Notes under the pieces: model-generated
What the model was told of the DNA's origin: nothing
Database searches by the model: none
What the model saw: only the letters and a program-made list of their open reading frames with translations
Part shown: in pieces, positions 7,339 to 16,839 of the stretch
Position numbering within the stretch: position 1 is the stretch's first letter
Layout: each line of letters starts with the position of its first letter
Program-made: the position numbers and the translations under genes
NCBI RefSeq assembly: GCF_947077765.1
Contig: NZ_CAMTTF010000003.1
Coordinates: 372,001-436,000 of the forward strand
Reading direction: 5' to 3'
Length of the DNA stretch: 64,000 nucleotides
From: Salinibacter grassmerensis
GTDB taxonomy: Bacteria > Bacteroidota > Rhodothermia > Rhodothermales > Salinibacteraceae

Positions 7339-8514
7339 ATGCATCCCGACCGGCTTCGCGCCGAGACGCCCGGCACCGATCACGTCCTGCACTTCAACAA
7401 CGCCGGGGCGGCCCTGCCGCCCCAGCCCGTCCTCGACGCGCAGATCACATACCTTGAGCGGGAGGCCACCATCGGCGGGTACGAGGCGGCGGCCGAGGCC
7501 GAGGGGCAGCTCCACCGCACGTACGAGTCTATTGCTCGGATGCTGGGGTGTGACACCGACGAGGTGGCCCTCGTGGAGAACGCGACGCGGGCCTGGGACA
7601 TGGCCTTCTACGGCCTTCCGTTCGACTCCGGCGACCGCATTCTGACCTCCGCCTCCGCCTACGCGAGCAACCACATCGCCTGTCTCCAGGTGGCGGAGCG
7701 GACGGGCGCGACCGTCGACGTGCTTCCCCACGACGAGCACGGTCGGGTGGACACCGGCGCGCTCCGATCGCGAATGGACGACGACGTGGCGTTGATCGCG
7801 CTCACGCACGTTCCGACCAATGGGGGACTCGTAAACCCGGCACAGGAAGTCGGGGCGGTGGCGGACGACGCGGACGTTCCCTTCCTGCTCGACGCGTGCC
7901 AGTCCGCCGGACAGATGCCCCTTCCGGTCGACGAGCTCGGGTGCACCATGCTCTCGGCGACGGGGCGCAAGTACCTGCGCGGGCCACGGGGCACTGGCTT
8001 CCTGTACGTGCAGGACGACTGGATCGAGCGCATCGAGCCGCCCCTCCTCGACCTCCACGCCGCGACCTGGACCGCCCCCGACGCGTACGAAATTCACCCG
8101 GACGCCCGTCGGTTTGAGAACTGGGAGAGCCACGTCGCCGGGCAGGTGGCCCTCGGGGTGGCGGTGGACTATGCCCTCGACCAGGGGCTGGACGCCATTT
8201 TCGACCGCAACCGGCATCTCGCCCGCACCCTTCGGACCGGGCTGGCCGACGTGGCCGGGGTAACGGTCCACGACCAGGGGGACGTCCGCTGCGGCATCAC
8301 CACGTTTAGCGCCGAGCAGAAGGACGCCTCCACAATCCAGGCGGGACTTCGAGAGCGGGACGTCAACACCGCGGTCTCCCCGCCCAGCTCCACCCGTCTC
8401 GACGCCGAAGCACGGGCCCTGCCGGAGCTCGTCCGGGCATCCGTCCACTACTACAACACAGAGGCCGAGGTTGACCGCTTTGTGGGCGCCCTCCGCTCGG
8501 TCCTCCGTGCATAA
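7339..8514 (+). CDS. Class V aminotransferase family PLP enzyme (cysteine desulfurase / isopenicillin-N-epimerase-like)
   Basis: 391 residues from the ATG at 7339, where homologous sequence begins (MHPDRLRAETPG, then HFNNAGAALPP); longer readings upstream look non-coding. Fold type I class V features: ENATRAW after the first helices, LLDACQSAGQMP carrying the PLP-ring Asp and His/Gln region, and the Schiff-base lysine in SATGRKYLRGPRGTGFLYV (Lys211). Relatives include SufS/CsdA-like desulfurases, EgtE and epimerase-like proteins; the GRKYLRGPRGTG form is more typical of the uncharacterised branch than of SufS. No Fe-S or ergothioneine gene is adjacent, so substrate is unknown. It diverges from metE. 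Confidence 0.8.
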   Translation: MHPDRLRAETPGTDHVLHFNNAGAALPPQPVLDAQITYLEREATIGGYEAAAEAEGQLHRTYESIARMLGCDTDEVALVENATRAWDMAFYGLPFDSGDRILTSASAYASNHIACLQVAERTGATVDVLPHDEHGRVDTGALRSRMDDDVALIALTHVPTNGGLVNPAQEVGAVADDADVPFLLDACQSAGQMPLPVDELGCTMLSATGRKYLRGPRGTGFLYVQDDWIERIEPPLLDLHAATWTAPDAYEIHPDARRFENWESHVAGQVALGVAVDYALDQGLDAIFDRNRHLARTLRTGLADVAGVTVHDQGDVRCGITTFSAEQKDASTIQAGLRERDVNTAVSPPSSTRLDAEARALPELVRASVHYYNTEAEVDRFVGALRSVLRA

Positions 8515-8666
8515 CGGTTTACTGAACCACGCCCGAGCCGTCCCTTGAAGACCCAAAGAGACTGGCCCGGGCCTTCCGGACGCGAGAATCATTTGAGGGG
8601 GGTGCTTACTTCATAGTGACGGTCTCACGTCTCGATGCTCCCCGAACACAACCAGCGACGCCACAA

Positions 8667-9620
8667 ATGCAGTCCATTTCATTCGCGAATGGCGACGAAA
8701 TGCCCATGATCGGCCTCGGCACCTGGAAGTCTCCACCGGGCGAGGTCTACGAGGCCGTGACGACGGCCCTGGAAGCCGGCTACCGCCACGTCGACTGCGC
8801 CCCCATCTATAAAAATGAAACCGAGGTTGGTGAGGCCCTGAGCGACACGTTCGAGGCAGGCGTGGCCCAGCGGGACGACGTGTGGGTTACCTCGAAGCTT
8901 TGGAACAACGCCCACCACCCGGACGACGTCCGGCCCGCCCTCGAGCAGACCCTGGAGGACCTCCAGCTCGACGCCCTCGACCTGTACCTCATCCACTGGC
9001 CGGTGGCCTTGCAGCCCGACGTGGACTTTCCGGAGTCGCCCGACGACTTCGTGTCGCCGGAGGAGGTGCCCCTGACGGAGACCTGGGCCGCGATGGAGGC
9101 GCTCAAGGAAGACGGCCTCGCCCGCCACATCGGCGTCTCAAACTTCAACGTGCCCAAGCTTCAGATGCTTCTGGACGAGGGTGAGGTCCGGCCGGAGATG
9201 AACCAGGTGGAGATGCATCCCTACCTGCCCCAGCCCGAGTTGGTGTCGTTCGCCGACGAGCACAACATTCCGATCACTGCCTACTCGCCGCTCGGCTCCG
9301 GGGACCGCCCCGACGCCATGAAGGCGGACGACGAGCCAACGCTCATGGCGAATCCCACGATCAACGAGATCGCGGACCATCACGGCGTGTCCCCGGCACA
9401 GGTGCTCCTCCAGTGGGGCGTGGATCGGGGGACGGTGGTCATACCAAAGTCGACCACCCCGGCTCACATCAAGGACAACCTGGCCGCCGCGGACCTCGAC
9501 CTGTCCACGGATGAAATCGAGACCATCGACAATCTCGACCAGAATTATCGCTATCTCGCAGGCGCCGCCTGGACCATGGAGGGGAGTCCGTACACGCAAT
9601 CTGGCCTCTGGGGTGAGTAG
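8667..9620 (+). CDS. Aldo/keto reductase
   Basis: 317 residues from the ATG at 8667, the standard family length; an in-frame GTG 51 bp upstream would add a proline/threonine-rich stretch unlikely to be real. The catalytic tetrad is complete: Asp43, Tyr48, Lys77 and His110 (in VDCAPIY, VTSKLW and LIHWP). The NADPH-binding IPKSTTPAHIKDN motif is present near the end. It reduces aldehydes or ketones in the cytoplasm. It lies 150 bp after the aminotransferase on the same strand with no obvious functional link. The natural substrate cannot be inferred. Confidence 0.9.
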   Translation: MQSISFANGDEMPMIGLGTWKSPPGEVYEAVTTALEAGYRHVDCAPIYKNETEVGEALSDTFEAGVAQRDDVWVTSKLWNNAHHPDDVRPALEQTLEDLQLDALDLYLIHWPVALQPDVDFPESPDDFVSPEEVPLTETWAAMEALKEDGLARHIGVSNFNVPKLQMLLDEGEVRPEMNQVEMHPYLPQPELVSFADEHNIPITAYSPLGSGDRPDAMKADDEPTLMANPTINEIADHHGVSPAQVLLQWGVDRGTVVIPKSTTPAHIKDNLAAADLDLSTDEIETIDNLDQNYRYLAGAAWTMEGSPYTQSGLWGE

Positions 9621-9706
9621 CGCCTCCGCCAGTGTGCGGCGCAGGGAGTGGCAGCATCACGCGAAGGCCCGTCCGGCCTCCAGGCCCACCATTTGACCGA
9701 TCCGAC

Positions 9707-10219
9707 ATGCCTCCTTCGTCCCTTTTCGATTTCTCGTCCGCCCCGCCCGACGACCCGGGCGAGTGGCGGAACGTCGACGACCCAGTGATGGGCGGCGTCT
9801 CCGAGAGTGCGTTCGTCGCCGCGGACGACCACGCTGTCTTCACCGGCACCGTGTCGCTGGATCACGGCGGGGGCTTCGCGTCGGTGCGGGCGCCAGAGGA
9901 CTCCTACGACCTGGGCGACCATGAGGGCCTACGCCTACGCCTGCGGGGCGATGACAAACACTACTGGTTCACGGCGTACACGGAGGCGGGCCGCTCGATT
10001 AGCTATCGGACCCGTCTCGCTCCACCAACGGAGTGGACAACTCTCGAGGTGCCGTTCAACACCCTGACCCCGTATCGCCGCGGCACGAAGGTCTCGGACG
10101 CCCCCTCGTTCGCCCCCACCCAGGTCCGGACGATCGGGTTTCTGATTGCCGACGAGCAGCAAGGCCCGTTTCGGCTGGAGGTGGCCTGGGTTCGCGCCGC
10201 CGCTCCCTCCTCGGCCTAA
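9707..10219 (+). CDS. CIA30 family protein (complex I intermediate-associated protein 30-like)
   Basis: 170 residues from the ATG at 9707, which begins the domain directly (SSLFDFSS). The conserved CIA30 opening is seen as WRNVDDPVMGGVSES, followed by a beta-sandwich pattern including GGGFASVRAP and a closing IGFLIADEQQGPFRLEV. The mitochondrial namesake is a complex I assembly factor; bacterial versions are jelly-roll proteins of unknown role, sometimes called NADH:ubiquinone oxidoreductase-associated by name only. No signal peptide or nuo gene is visible. An intrinsic terminator follows, so this gene ends its transcript. Confidence 0.8.
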   Translation: MPPSSLFDFSSAPPDDPGEWRNVDDPVMGGVSESAFVAADDHAVFTGTVSLDHGGGFASVRAPEDSYDLGDHEGLRLRLRGDDKHYWFTAYTEAGRSISYRTRLAPPTEWTTLEVPFNTLTPYRRGTKVSDAPSFAPTQVRTIGFLIADEQQGPFRLEVAWVRAAAPSSA

Positions 10220-10232
10220 CCTTCCCTCCGAG

Positions 10233-10287
10233 GCCTCGACGCGCCCGGCGCATACTCTTGTGCGTCGGGTCCGGCGAGGCGTTTTTC
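10233..10287 (+). terminator. Intrinsic terminator after the CIA30 gene
   Basis: An imperfect stem of about 22 bp begins GCCTCG at 10233 and ends CGAGGC at 10280, with three mismatches and a short TACTCT-type loop. It is followed immediately by GTTTTTC. It lies 14 bp past the CIA30 stop. Confidence 0.7.
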
Positions 10288-10405
10288 GGAGACTGGGGCC
10301 GTTCCTTGTCTTTGCACAAAAAAGATCGGGGCGCCGTGTCGATTTTGCCTCGGTCCTGCTAGATTGCTACGCGGTTCGATTGACTGAGGCACGACTTTTT
10401 CTTCC

Positions 10406-11065
10406 ATGAACGACACCCCCGCGGACGCACCCGCCGCTCCGAAGCACGTAGCCATCTCCGGCAACATCGGTGCCGGAAAGACGGCTCTCACCAAAGTACT
10501 CGGGGAGTATTACGGGTGGGAGACAGTGTTCGAGCAGGTCGACGAAAACCCGTATCTCGCCGACTTTTATAATGATATGCGTCGGTGGTCCTTCAACCTG
10601 CAGGTCTTCTTTTTGTCCAAACGGTTCGAGCAGCTGCAGCGGATTGAGGAGGGAGACACCTCCGTCGTGCAGGATCGATCCATCTACGAGGACGCGCACA
10701 TTTTTGCCCGCAACCTCTACGAGATGGGGCACATGAGTGCTCGGGACTACGACAACTACACGGACCTGTTCACGATCATGACGTCTTACCTCCAGCCGCC
10801 GTCGCTGCTCATTTACCTCCGGGCGTCGGTGCCCACCCTTGTCGACCACATCCAGGATCGGGGGCGGGAATTCGAGTCGACCATCCGCATCGACTACCTG
10901 GAGCGTCTACAGGGACACTACGAGGAGTGGGTCGCGAACTACGAGCGTGGCCCCAAGCTCATCATCGACGTGGACGAGCTGGACTTCGTGGGGGAGGAAG
11001 GAGACCGACGGACGGTGCTGAACCAGATCGAGAGCCGGCTCTTCGGCCTGTTTCCGGACGAGTGA
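10406..11065 (+). CDS. Deoxynucleoside kinase
   Basis: 219 residues. It phosphorylates deoxyribonucleosides to monophosphates in salvage. The P-loop GNIGAGKT is at residues 19-26, ENPYLADFY (about 47-55) follows as in the dCK/dGK family, and the DRS motif is at 90-92 (VVQDRSIYED). A later lid region carries RGREFESTIRIDYLERL. This is the dNK fold of animal and Bacteroidota-type kinases, not the thymidine kinase TK1 type. Substrate preference (dA, dG or dC) cannot be read reliably. The start is the first ATG; no Shine-Dalgarno sequence precedes it. The barrel protein starts 40 bp downstream and may be co-transcribed. Confidence 0.92.
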   Translation: MNDTPADAPAAPKHVAISGNIGAGKTALTKVLGEYYGWETVFEQVDENPYLADFYNDMRRWSFNLQVFFLSKRFEQLQRIEEGDTSVVQDRSIYEDAHIFARNLYEMGHMSARDYDNYTDLFTIMTSYLQPPSLLIYLRASVPTLVDHIQDRGREFESTIRIDYLERLQGHYEEWVANYERGPKLIIDVDELDFVGEEGDRRTVLNQIESRLFGLFPDE

Positions 11066-11105
11066 TCGGTCCCTCGGTCGTCCACGATTCTGATGCGTAG
11101 CGGTC

Positions 11106-13220
11106 ATGCCTTCCGCCCTCCGCCCGGCATTGCGCTCACTGTTCGGCCTCGTCGTCGTGGGCGTGGCGCTGGGGGCCGCGCTGATTCCGGTCCAGAGTGC
11201 ACGGGCACAGACGGACTCGACCGACGCCGCCCCACAGGATACGCTTCGGCGCCCAGCCGCCGACACAGCTACTGCGCGCCGCGTGCCCGACACGACCGCG
11301 ACCCGCCAGGAATCCCTTCGCCCCCTGCCGGATCCTGCCCCGCTGTACGGCCGAGTGCGCTCCGACTCTCTGCCGGGTCGGCGTCCTCAGGTAAGCGTGG
11401 AAATGATGCTCGCCGAGCAGCCGGGAAGTTTCCTCTACGACCTCGGGGAGTACGGATGGCCCCACGGATGGAGCCCACGCGGCCTTGCTCCCCACCGGGT
11501 GCACCTCTGGTCGGAGGGCTTCCCCTTTGACGATCCGCTCACGGGCCGCCCCCGGTTCGAGCTGCTGCCGCCCTCCTTCCTAGACCCGCCCCGGACGGGC
11601 CTCGATCCGGGGGGCGGTGCCGTCGGCGTGCACACTGCGTGGCGGACCTACGCCCCCAAGCGCCCGATCACCGAGCTGCGGTACCGGTTCGACCGGGACG
11701 GGCTTCACGCGATTGAGGTGGGGCATTCCCAAAAGCGACGCCTTGACCTCTTCGGGCCGCCCGGGGTGCTTCACCTGACGTTTGGGTATGGCGGCCGGAA
11801 GGCCGACGGGATCTACGACGGCAGCGCCCTGCGGACCGAGCGGCGCATTTGGGGACGCCTTCGCTACCTCACAAACGACTGGACCTTCGAGCTGTCGGAC
11901 CGGTCGACGCTCTACCGCATCGGGGCCCACGGCGGCGCTACCCAAACCTCCGGGAGGTCCATCTACGCGCTTCCACTCTCCGCCTCCAACGTGCGCCGGC
12001 CGGACGATCGACGGAAAACGACCCGCAACGACCTCACGGTGCGCCTACAGGGGCCGCTGGTGCCGGGGCTGTCCCGGCCCACAGACGTGTCGGCCCGCTG
12101 GACCTCTCACACCTTCGACGTCCGCTCCGCCGGGGGGAACACCGACACGACCTGGACTGCCCCGGTCACCGGCGGGCACGTCCAGGCCCGACAGTCGTTG
12201 CGGGCCGGCCCTCATCACCTGACGGCACACCTCCGCGGGTCTCTGTGGCGAGTTGGGGACACCAACCTGCCGTCCCTGAACGGACGGCGGGGCGCCGCCC
12301 ACGTCCTCCTCCGGGACTCCCTTCGCCTCGGGCGTTCCGACCTGATGCTCAACGTGGGCGGCCACCTCACGTCCCAGCAGCGCTACCCGTCCGTCACGGC
12401 CCGGGTCCGGCACCCGGCCGGGCCCGTCCGGCTGTCCGCCTCCGTGACGGCCACCGGACAGCGAAGTGCCTGGATCGAGGACGACGGGTTCGCGTCGCAC
12501 GTTCAGCCCTTGTCTGGAGAGCGCGGCGGGGTCGCCGACCGTGTACTGGCGGGCACGGTCGGGGCTCGCACGCAGTTCGGCCCCTTCAACGTCGGCGTGA
12601 CGGGGTTTGCCCATCGGATTCGGAACGCCGTTGACCTGTACGCCGCGCCGCCAGAGGAATCTGATCTCACGACGCTCACCGATGCGGTGGCCGCCCGCCG
12701 CACGTCTTCCCCCGTCCAGCGGGTGGGGGCCACGGCGTCGCTGGGATGGCGCGAGGACGCACGGCGGGGCCTATACGCCACCGGTCACGGCACACTCCTG
12801 CAGACCCTGAACGCCGACGCGTCTCGCCTCCACACTCGCCTCGCCCGCACCCTGCCCACGGCATTTGGCCGGGCACGGCTGGGGGCGCGGTTCGTCCTCT
12901 TCAACGACCTGACGACGGACCTCTACGTACAGGGCCGGGGATGGGGCGTCATGAACAGCCGATGGTTTCACCCTCCGACGGGGCGCCTCGTCGTGCCCCC
13001 TCGCACCTCCTCTCTCCCCACGACCTCCCGAGGGCGCATCGGTCCGAGCGGGACCGTCGATGTGCGGGCGGAGGTGCAGTTTCGCAGCGCGACGCTCTTC
13101 TTTACGTTCCAGAACGTACAGGCCGGCACCCAACTGCAGCCGGGGACGTTTGTGACGCCGGTCTATCCCCTTCCGCCCCAGCAATTCCGATTCGGCGTCT
13201 TCTGGCCGATCTTCAACTGA
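11106..13220 (+). CDS. Outer-membrane beta-barrel protein with TonB-receptor-like plug region
   Basis: 704 residues. A Sec signal peptide ends about residue 35 (SARAQ). A low-complexity Thr/Ala/Arg segment follows, then a stretch like a degenerate TonB plug (about residues 95-165: EMMLAEQPGSFLYDLGEYGW, with RVHLWSEGFPFDDPL). The rest is an alternating strand pattern rich in Tyr, Arg and Thr, ending FRFGVFWPIFN. The carboxy-terminal residue is Asn rather than Phe. I do not see a TonB box or a carboxypeptidase-like N-terminal domain. It is probably an outer-membrane channel or receptor-like barrel of unknown ligand. It opens an envelope gene block with YihY, TamA and TamB on the same strand. 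Confidence 0.65.
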   Translation: MPSALRPALRSLFGLVVVGVALGAALIPVQSARAQTDSTDAAPQDTLRRPAADTATARRVPDTTATRQESLRPLPDPAPLYGRVRSDSLPGRRPQVSVEMMLAEQPGSFLYDLGEYGWPHGWSPRGLAPHRVHLWSEGFPFDDPLTGRPRFELLPPSFLDPPRTGLDPGGGAVGVHTAWRTYAPKRPITELRYRFDRDGLHAIEVGHSQKRRLDLFGPPGVLHLTFGYGGRKADGIYDGSALRTERRIWGRLRYLTNDWTFELSDRSTLYRIGAHGGATQTSGRSIYALPLSASNVRRPDDRRKTTRNDLTVRLQGPLVPGLSRPTDVSARWTSHTFDVRSAGGNTDTTWTAPVTGGHVQARQSLRAGPHHLTAHLRGSLWRVGDTNLPSLNGRRGAAHVLLRDSLRLGRSDLMLNVGGHLTSQQRYPSVTARVRHPAGPVRLSASVTATGQRSAWIEDDGFASHVQPLSGERGGVADRVLAGTVGARTQFGPFNVGVTGFAHRIRNAVDLYAAPPEESDLTTLTDAVAARRTSSPVQRVGATASLGWREDARRGLYATGHGTLLQTLNADASRLHTRLARTLPTAFGRARLGARFVLFNDLTTDLYVQGRGWGVMNSRWFHPPTGRLVVPPRTSSLPTTSRGRIGPSGTVDVRAEVQFRSATLFFTFQNVQAGTQLQPGTFVTPVYPLPPQQFRFGVFWPIFN

Positions 13221-13334
13221 CCCCCAGTGGCTACACCGCCCGGCACATGCAGGAGGAATCACGACCGCGGCCTACCGGGTATAAACGGGCATTTTGACGC
13301 CTCCTCGTAGACCCTGCGCCCACTCTCGGCCCCC

Positions 13335-14444
13335 ATGCCCTCCTGGTCCGACCTTCCGGTCTCTGTGCAGGAGACGTTGTCGTCCCTCTGGACGGACGTG
13401 ATCTACTACGCCGTCGGCCTGTACCTGGAGCTCTCGGAGAAGAATGTCTTTCTGTGGGCCCAGGCCATCGCCTTCAAGGTACTGGTCACGATCGTTCCCA
13501 TCATCATTCTCGCCACGGGCATCGTCGGCCGGGTGTTGCAGGGAAAAGACGCATTCACGGCCGTCTCACGGTTCATCCGGGAGCTCCTGCCAGGCAGCCA
13601 GAGCCAGCAGCTCATCGACTTCCTGACCCAGCTTCAGGATGCCAGCGCGACGATTGTCGGGATCGGCGGCATCGGCCTGTTTCTGTCGGCGATGTCCCTC
13701 TTCATCACCCTGCGGATCGCGGTCAGCAACGCTTTCGAACAGGACTGGCACCAGGAGCGCTCACTCTTCTGGGGGTACCTGTTCGACGTCCGGATGGTCG
13801 TTCAGGTCGGGGTTCTCTTCCTCCTGAGCGTCGGGCTCTCCGTATCGCTTCCGTCGTTCGTGGACGAGGTAATCATCGGGCAGCTACTGGGCTCCGAGCA
13901 GTGGGCGCAGTGGCTCTGGGGGCGGGCCATCTGGATTACCGGCCTCTTGCTCCCCCTCCTGCTTACGACCGCTATGTTTTTCCAGCTCTACTACCTGGTG
14001 CCCCAGCCATCTCCCCGGAAGCGAAGCGCCCTCGCAGGGGCCCTCCTCGCCGCAGTGCTCTGGGAAACGGCCAAGCAGGCCTTCACCTACTACGCAACCT
14101 ACGTCGGGTACGGGACCGGGACCGAGGCACTGGGCAGCACGTTTGGACTCATCGTTGCATTCGTATTCTGGGTGTACTTTTCCGGCGTGGTGCTCATGAT
14201 CGGGGCCGTCGTGGCGTCCCTTCAGGAGCACCGGCACGTGACCGCCGGAGAGCTGCCCGGAACAGAACTGCCGACGCAACTGGGCCTGTCCCCCCACGAC
14301 GGGGCGGAGGAGGACTCCGCGGAGGAAAGCTCCCCCAAAACGAACCCCGACAGCTCCGCCCTTCCCTTCCCTCCGTCCCGGACCTCCGCGTCCGAATCCG
14401 CCCCCTCGGGATCTTCCCCCTCCTCCTCCCCGTCGACCTCGTAG
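13335..14444 (+). CDS. YihY / BrkB family inner-membrane protein
   Basis: 369 residues. About six membrane helices follow a short amphipathic N-terminus; NVFLWAQAIAFKVLVTIVPI marks the family's first conserved helix, and WETAKQAFTYYATYVG with GLIVAFVFWVYFSGVVLMIG the last. Early work called members ribonuclease BN, but that activity belongs to another gene (rbn/elaC); the family role is now given as a membrane transporter or lipid-related protein of unknown mechanism. In some Gram-negatives YhdP/TamB-like proteins and YihY have been discussed in envelope homeostasis. The last 80 residues are a low-complexity Ser/Pro/Glu tail ending SSPSTS. It lies just before the TamA-like gene. Confidence 0.88.
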   Translation: MPSWSDLPVSVQETLSSLWTDVIYYAVGLYLELSEKNVFLWAQAIAFKVLVTIVPIIILATGIVGRVLQGKDAFTAVSRFIRELLPGSQSQQLIDFLTQLQDASATIVGIGGIGLFLSAMSLFITLRIAVSNAFEQDWHQERSLFWGYLFDVRMVVQVGVLFLLSVGLSVSLPSFVDEVIIGQLLGSEQWAQWLWGRAIWITGLLLPLLLTTAMFFQLYYLVPQPSPRKRSALAGALLAAVLWETAKQAFTYYATYVGYGTGTEALGSTFGLIVAFVFWVYFSGVVLMIGAVVASLQEHRHVTAGELPGTELPTQLGLSPHDGAEEDSAEESSPKTNPDSSALPFPPSRTSASESAPSGSSPSSSPSTS

Positions 14445-14496
14445 GCTCCGTCCCTTCTGCCGCACTACCACCAACCGATCGTTTCATTCGACCACG

Positions 14497-16785
14497 GTGT
14501 TGTCTTCTTCCGTGACCGCCTCGGACACCGGGCGGTCTCTCGTGCCGTTGCTGCTGCTACTGCTCTCCGCCCTGGCCGCGGGCCCGCCCCGGACCCTCGC
14601 CCAGGCCCCGCTCCGCGCCGCCGACGTCAACACGTCGGTCGAAGAGATTTCCTTCCAGTTTGCGGACCAGCAGACCTTCGACCCGGAACGGCTTCGGGAA
14701 CAGATCGGGACCATGGCCCCCGGGACCCTCACGCGTTTGCGCAACCGGCTCTCGTTCCTTCCGGGCCTACAGACGCGTTATCCCCCCTTCGATCCGGTGG
14801 TGCTTCAGAAAGACGTCGTTCGCCTGCGGCAGTTTTACCAGCAGAACGGATTCCCGTCGCCGGACATCGACTATCCGGCCTCCCAACTCGACTCCTCGCG
14901 CAACCGGATCCACGTCATCTTCACCGTCCGGGAGGGGCCCTCTCTCCAGATCCGTGACACCGAATTCCTAGAAGCCACGAGCCGGGTCCCGTTCGAGACG
15001 ACCCTACCCAAGGACCTGCGGGGCGACTGGGTGGCGTTTCGGCGCGACGAGGCGGGCATCGGCGGACGGTACACCGACTTCGAGCGGACGCAAATCGAAG
15101 ACGAGGTACAGGGATGGCTCCGCAACCACGGATTTGCGTTCGCCCGGGTCCAGTCGTCCGCCTCGGTCGACACGACCGAGTACGCGGCGGACCTGCGCTT
15201 TTCGGTCGACCCGGGGCCCCGTGCCGTCTTCTCTGACATCCAGGTGGCGGGCAACGAGTCGGTCGACCGCTCCATCATCCTCCGGGAATTGCCGTTTTCC
15301 GTAGGCGATCGGTTTTCCGCCGACGCCGTGACGGAGGGGCAGCAGAAGCTGTTCGACCTGAACCTCTTTCGGGTTGCCCTGGCCGACGTGCCGGGCCAGC
15401 CTCGCGACAGCACGGCCACGGTCCGGTATCGGGTCCGGGAACGCGAGCTTCGGAGCTACTCCGGTGAGGTCGGATACGACACGCGCTCAGGGGTGACGGC
15501 GGAAGGAAGCTGGCGTCACCGCAACTTCTTCGGAAACGCCCGGACCTTTTTGGCAAGCCTGACCGCCGAGACCGGATACCCCGAAAACGTGCCGGAATTT
15601 CTTCCCAGCTTCCTGGCCCGATCGTCATCGCAGGAACTGAGCCGGCGGTTTCGGGCGTCGGTGACCCTCCGCCAGCCGTTCCTCTTCTCGGAGGACCTCT
15701 CCGGTTCCCTCTCCCCATTCGTGCAGGAGCGCCTGAACCCGGCCCTCGCCCCGAACCCCTCCCGGCCCCTGGATCTCAACGAACGCCAGTTTGGGCTCGA
15801 GTCGACGCTGGTGTACGACTTCCTACCCTACCGCACCCTCTCATTCCAACACTCGGTGTCCCGCACCCAGCAGTTTTTGGTGACGGGGACCGGGGATCCG
15901 GAGCGCCCGAACGCGGCCCTCACCGGTGAGGACGATCTCTTCAACAAGAGCATCTTCACGTTGAACGGGACGTTCGGCGACGCGGATGATTTTCTGAACC
16001 CGACGAAGGGATACATCGTCCGGCCCACCGTGCAGCTGGGCGGAGTCTTTCTGAGGTCCGGAGTCGAGTTCGCACAGGTAAGCACTGAACTGAGTGGATA
16101 CCTCCCGGTGTCCTCGTACGTGGAGCTGGCGGGCCGTGTCTTCGTGGGGGCGACCTGGCCATTCGGCGAGAGCCTCGACAACTTGACCGTGCCGGACACC
16201 CCGTCCGACACGGAGCAACGCGAAAACCTCATTTACCAGAACCGCTTCTCGGATAATTTCTTCTACGCCGGGGGGGGAAGTGACGTCCGGGGATGGTCCT
16301 CTCGTCTCGCGGGCGGGAAGGTTCTCCGGGAGTCCAGTGTCCTCCGCGAAGGCTTCGCGTACCGCCCAATTGGGGCCCAGAGCAAAGTGGGAGTGAGCCT
16401 GGAAGCTCGGTTCCCACTTCCCGGCCTTGGAGCGAACTGGCGCACCGCCGCTTTTCTCGACGGCGCCTACGTCACGTCGGGCTCTCTCGACCTCACGCCG
16501 CCCCCCAGTGCCCCGTCTATTATCTCGGGCCCGGATGGCACCCCGATCGGCACGGATCCGTCGCAGGTTTTAGTGGGGACGGGAGCGGGCCTCCGCTACG
16601 AGACCTCGTTCGGGTTCCTCCGGATCGACCTCGCGTACAAGCTCACCCCCGACGCGCTGGATCTGCGCGCGGCGGAGGACGTGGGCCCAGCGGTCACGGC
16701 TGAGGACCCGACGCCACTGTCGGAGATCGACACTCGCTCCCTCCGCCGGTTCCGCGTTCACTTCGGCATCGGCCGGTCGTTCTGA
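14497..16785 (+). CDS. TamA-like Omp85 outer-membrane assembly protein
   Basis: 762 residues from a GTG; a hydrophobic signal sequence (LVPLLLLLLSALAAGPP) ends near residue 36 at LAQA. POTRA-like repeats follow (about 45-330), e.g. VVRLRQFYQQNGFPSPDIDY, then VFSDIQVAGNESVDRSIILRE and a VRYRVRERELRSYSGEVGYDT junction. The rest is a 16-strand Omp85 barrel including the lid-lock region near GGSDVRGWSS (about 587, the family's VRGY/F motif) and a C-terminal GIGRSF with the terminal Phe recognised by the BAM machine. Its place directly before tamB makes TamA the best reading rather than BamA. It would insert or support outer-membrane proteins or lipid transfer together with TamB. Confidence 0.85.
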   Translation: MLSSSVTASDTGRSLVPLLLLLLSALAAGPPRTLAQAPLRAADVNTSVEEISFQFADQQTFDPERLREQIGTMAPGTLTRLRNRLSFLPGLQTRYPPFDPVVLQKDVVRLRQFYQQNGFPSPDIDYPASQLDSSRNRIHVIFTVREGPSLQIRDTEFLEATSRVPFETTLPKDLRGDWVAFRRDEAGIGGRYTDFERTQIEDEVQGWLRNHGFAFARVQSSASVDTTEYAADLRFSVDPGPRAVFSDIQVAGNESVDRSIILRELPFSVGDRFSADAVTEGQQKLFDLNLFRVALADVPGQPRDSTATVRYRVRERELRSYSGEVGYDTRSGVTAEGSWRHRNFFGNARTFLASLTAETGYPENVPEFLPSFLARSSSQELSRRFRASVTLRQPFLFSEDLSGSLSPFVQERLNPALAPNPSRPLDLNERQFGLESTLVYDFLPYRTLSFQHSVSRTQQFLVTGTGDPERPNAALTGEDDLFNKSIFTLNGTFGDADDFLNPTKGYIVRPTVQLGGVFLRSGVEFAQVSTELSGYLPVSSYVELAGRVFVGATWPFGESLDNLTVPDTPSDTEQRENLIYQNRFSDNFFYAGGGSDVRGWSSRLAGGKVLRESSVLREGFAYRPIGAQSKVGVSLEARFPLPGLGANWRTAAFLDGAYVTSGSLDLTPPPSAPSIISGPDGTPIGTDPSQVLVGTGAGLRYETSFGFLRIDLAYKLTPDALDLRAAEDVGPAVTAEDPTPLSEIDTRSLRRFRVHFGIGRSF

Positions 16786-16839
16786 CCTCTCCTTCGACCG
16801 TCCTGCACCCCGTCTTCTCTCCCCGCTTCCCCCCTCGTC

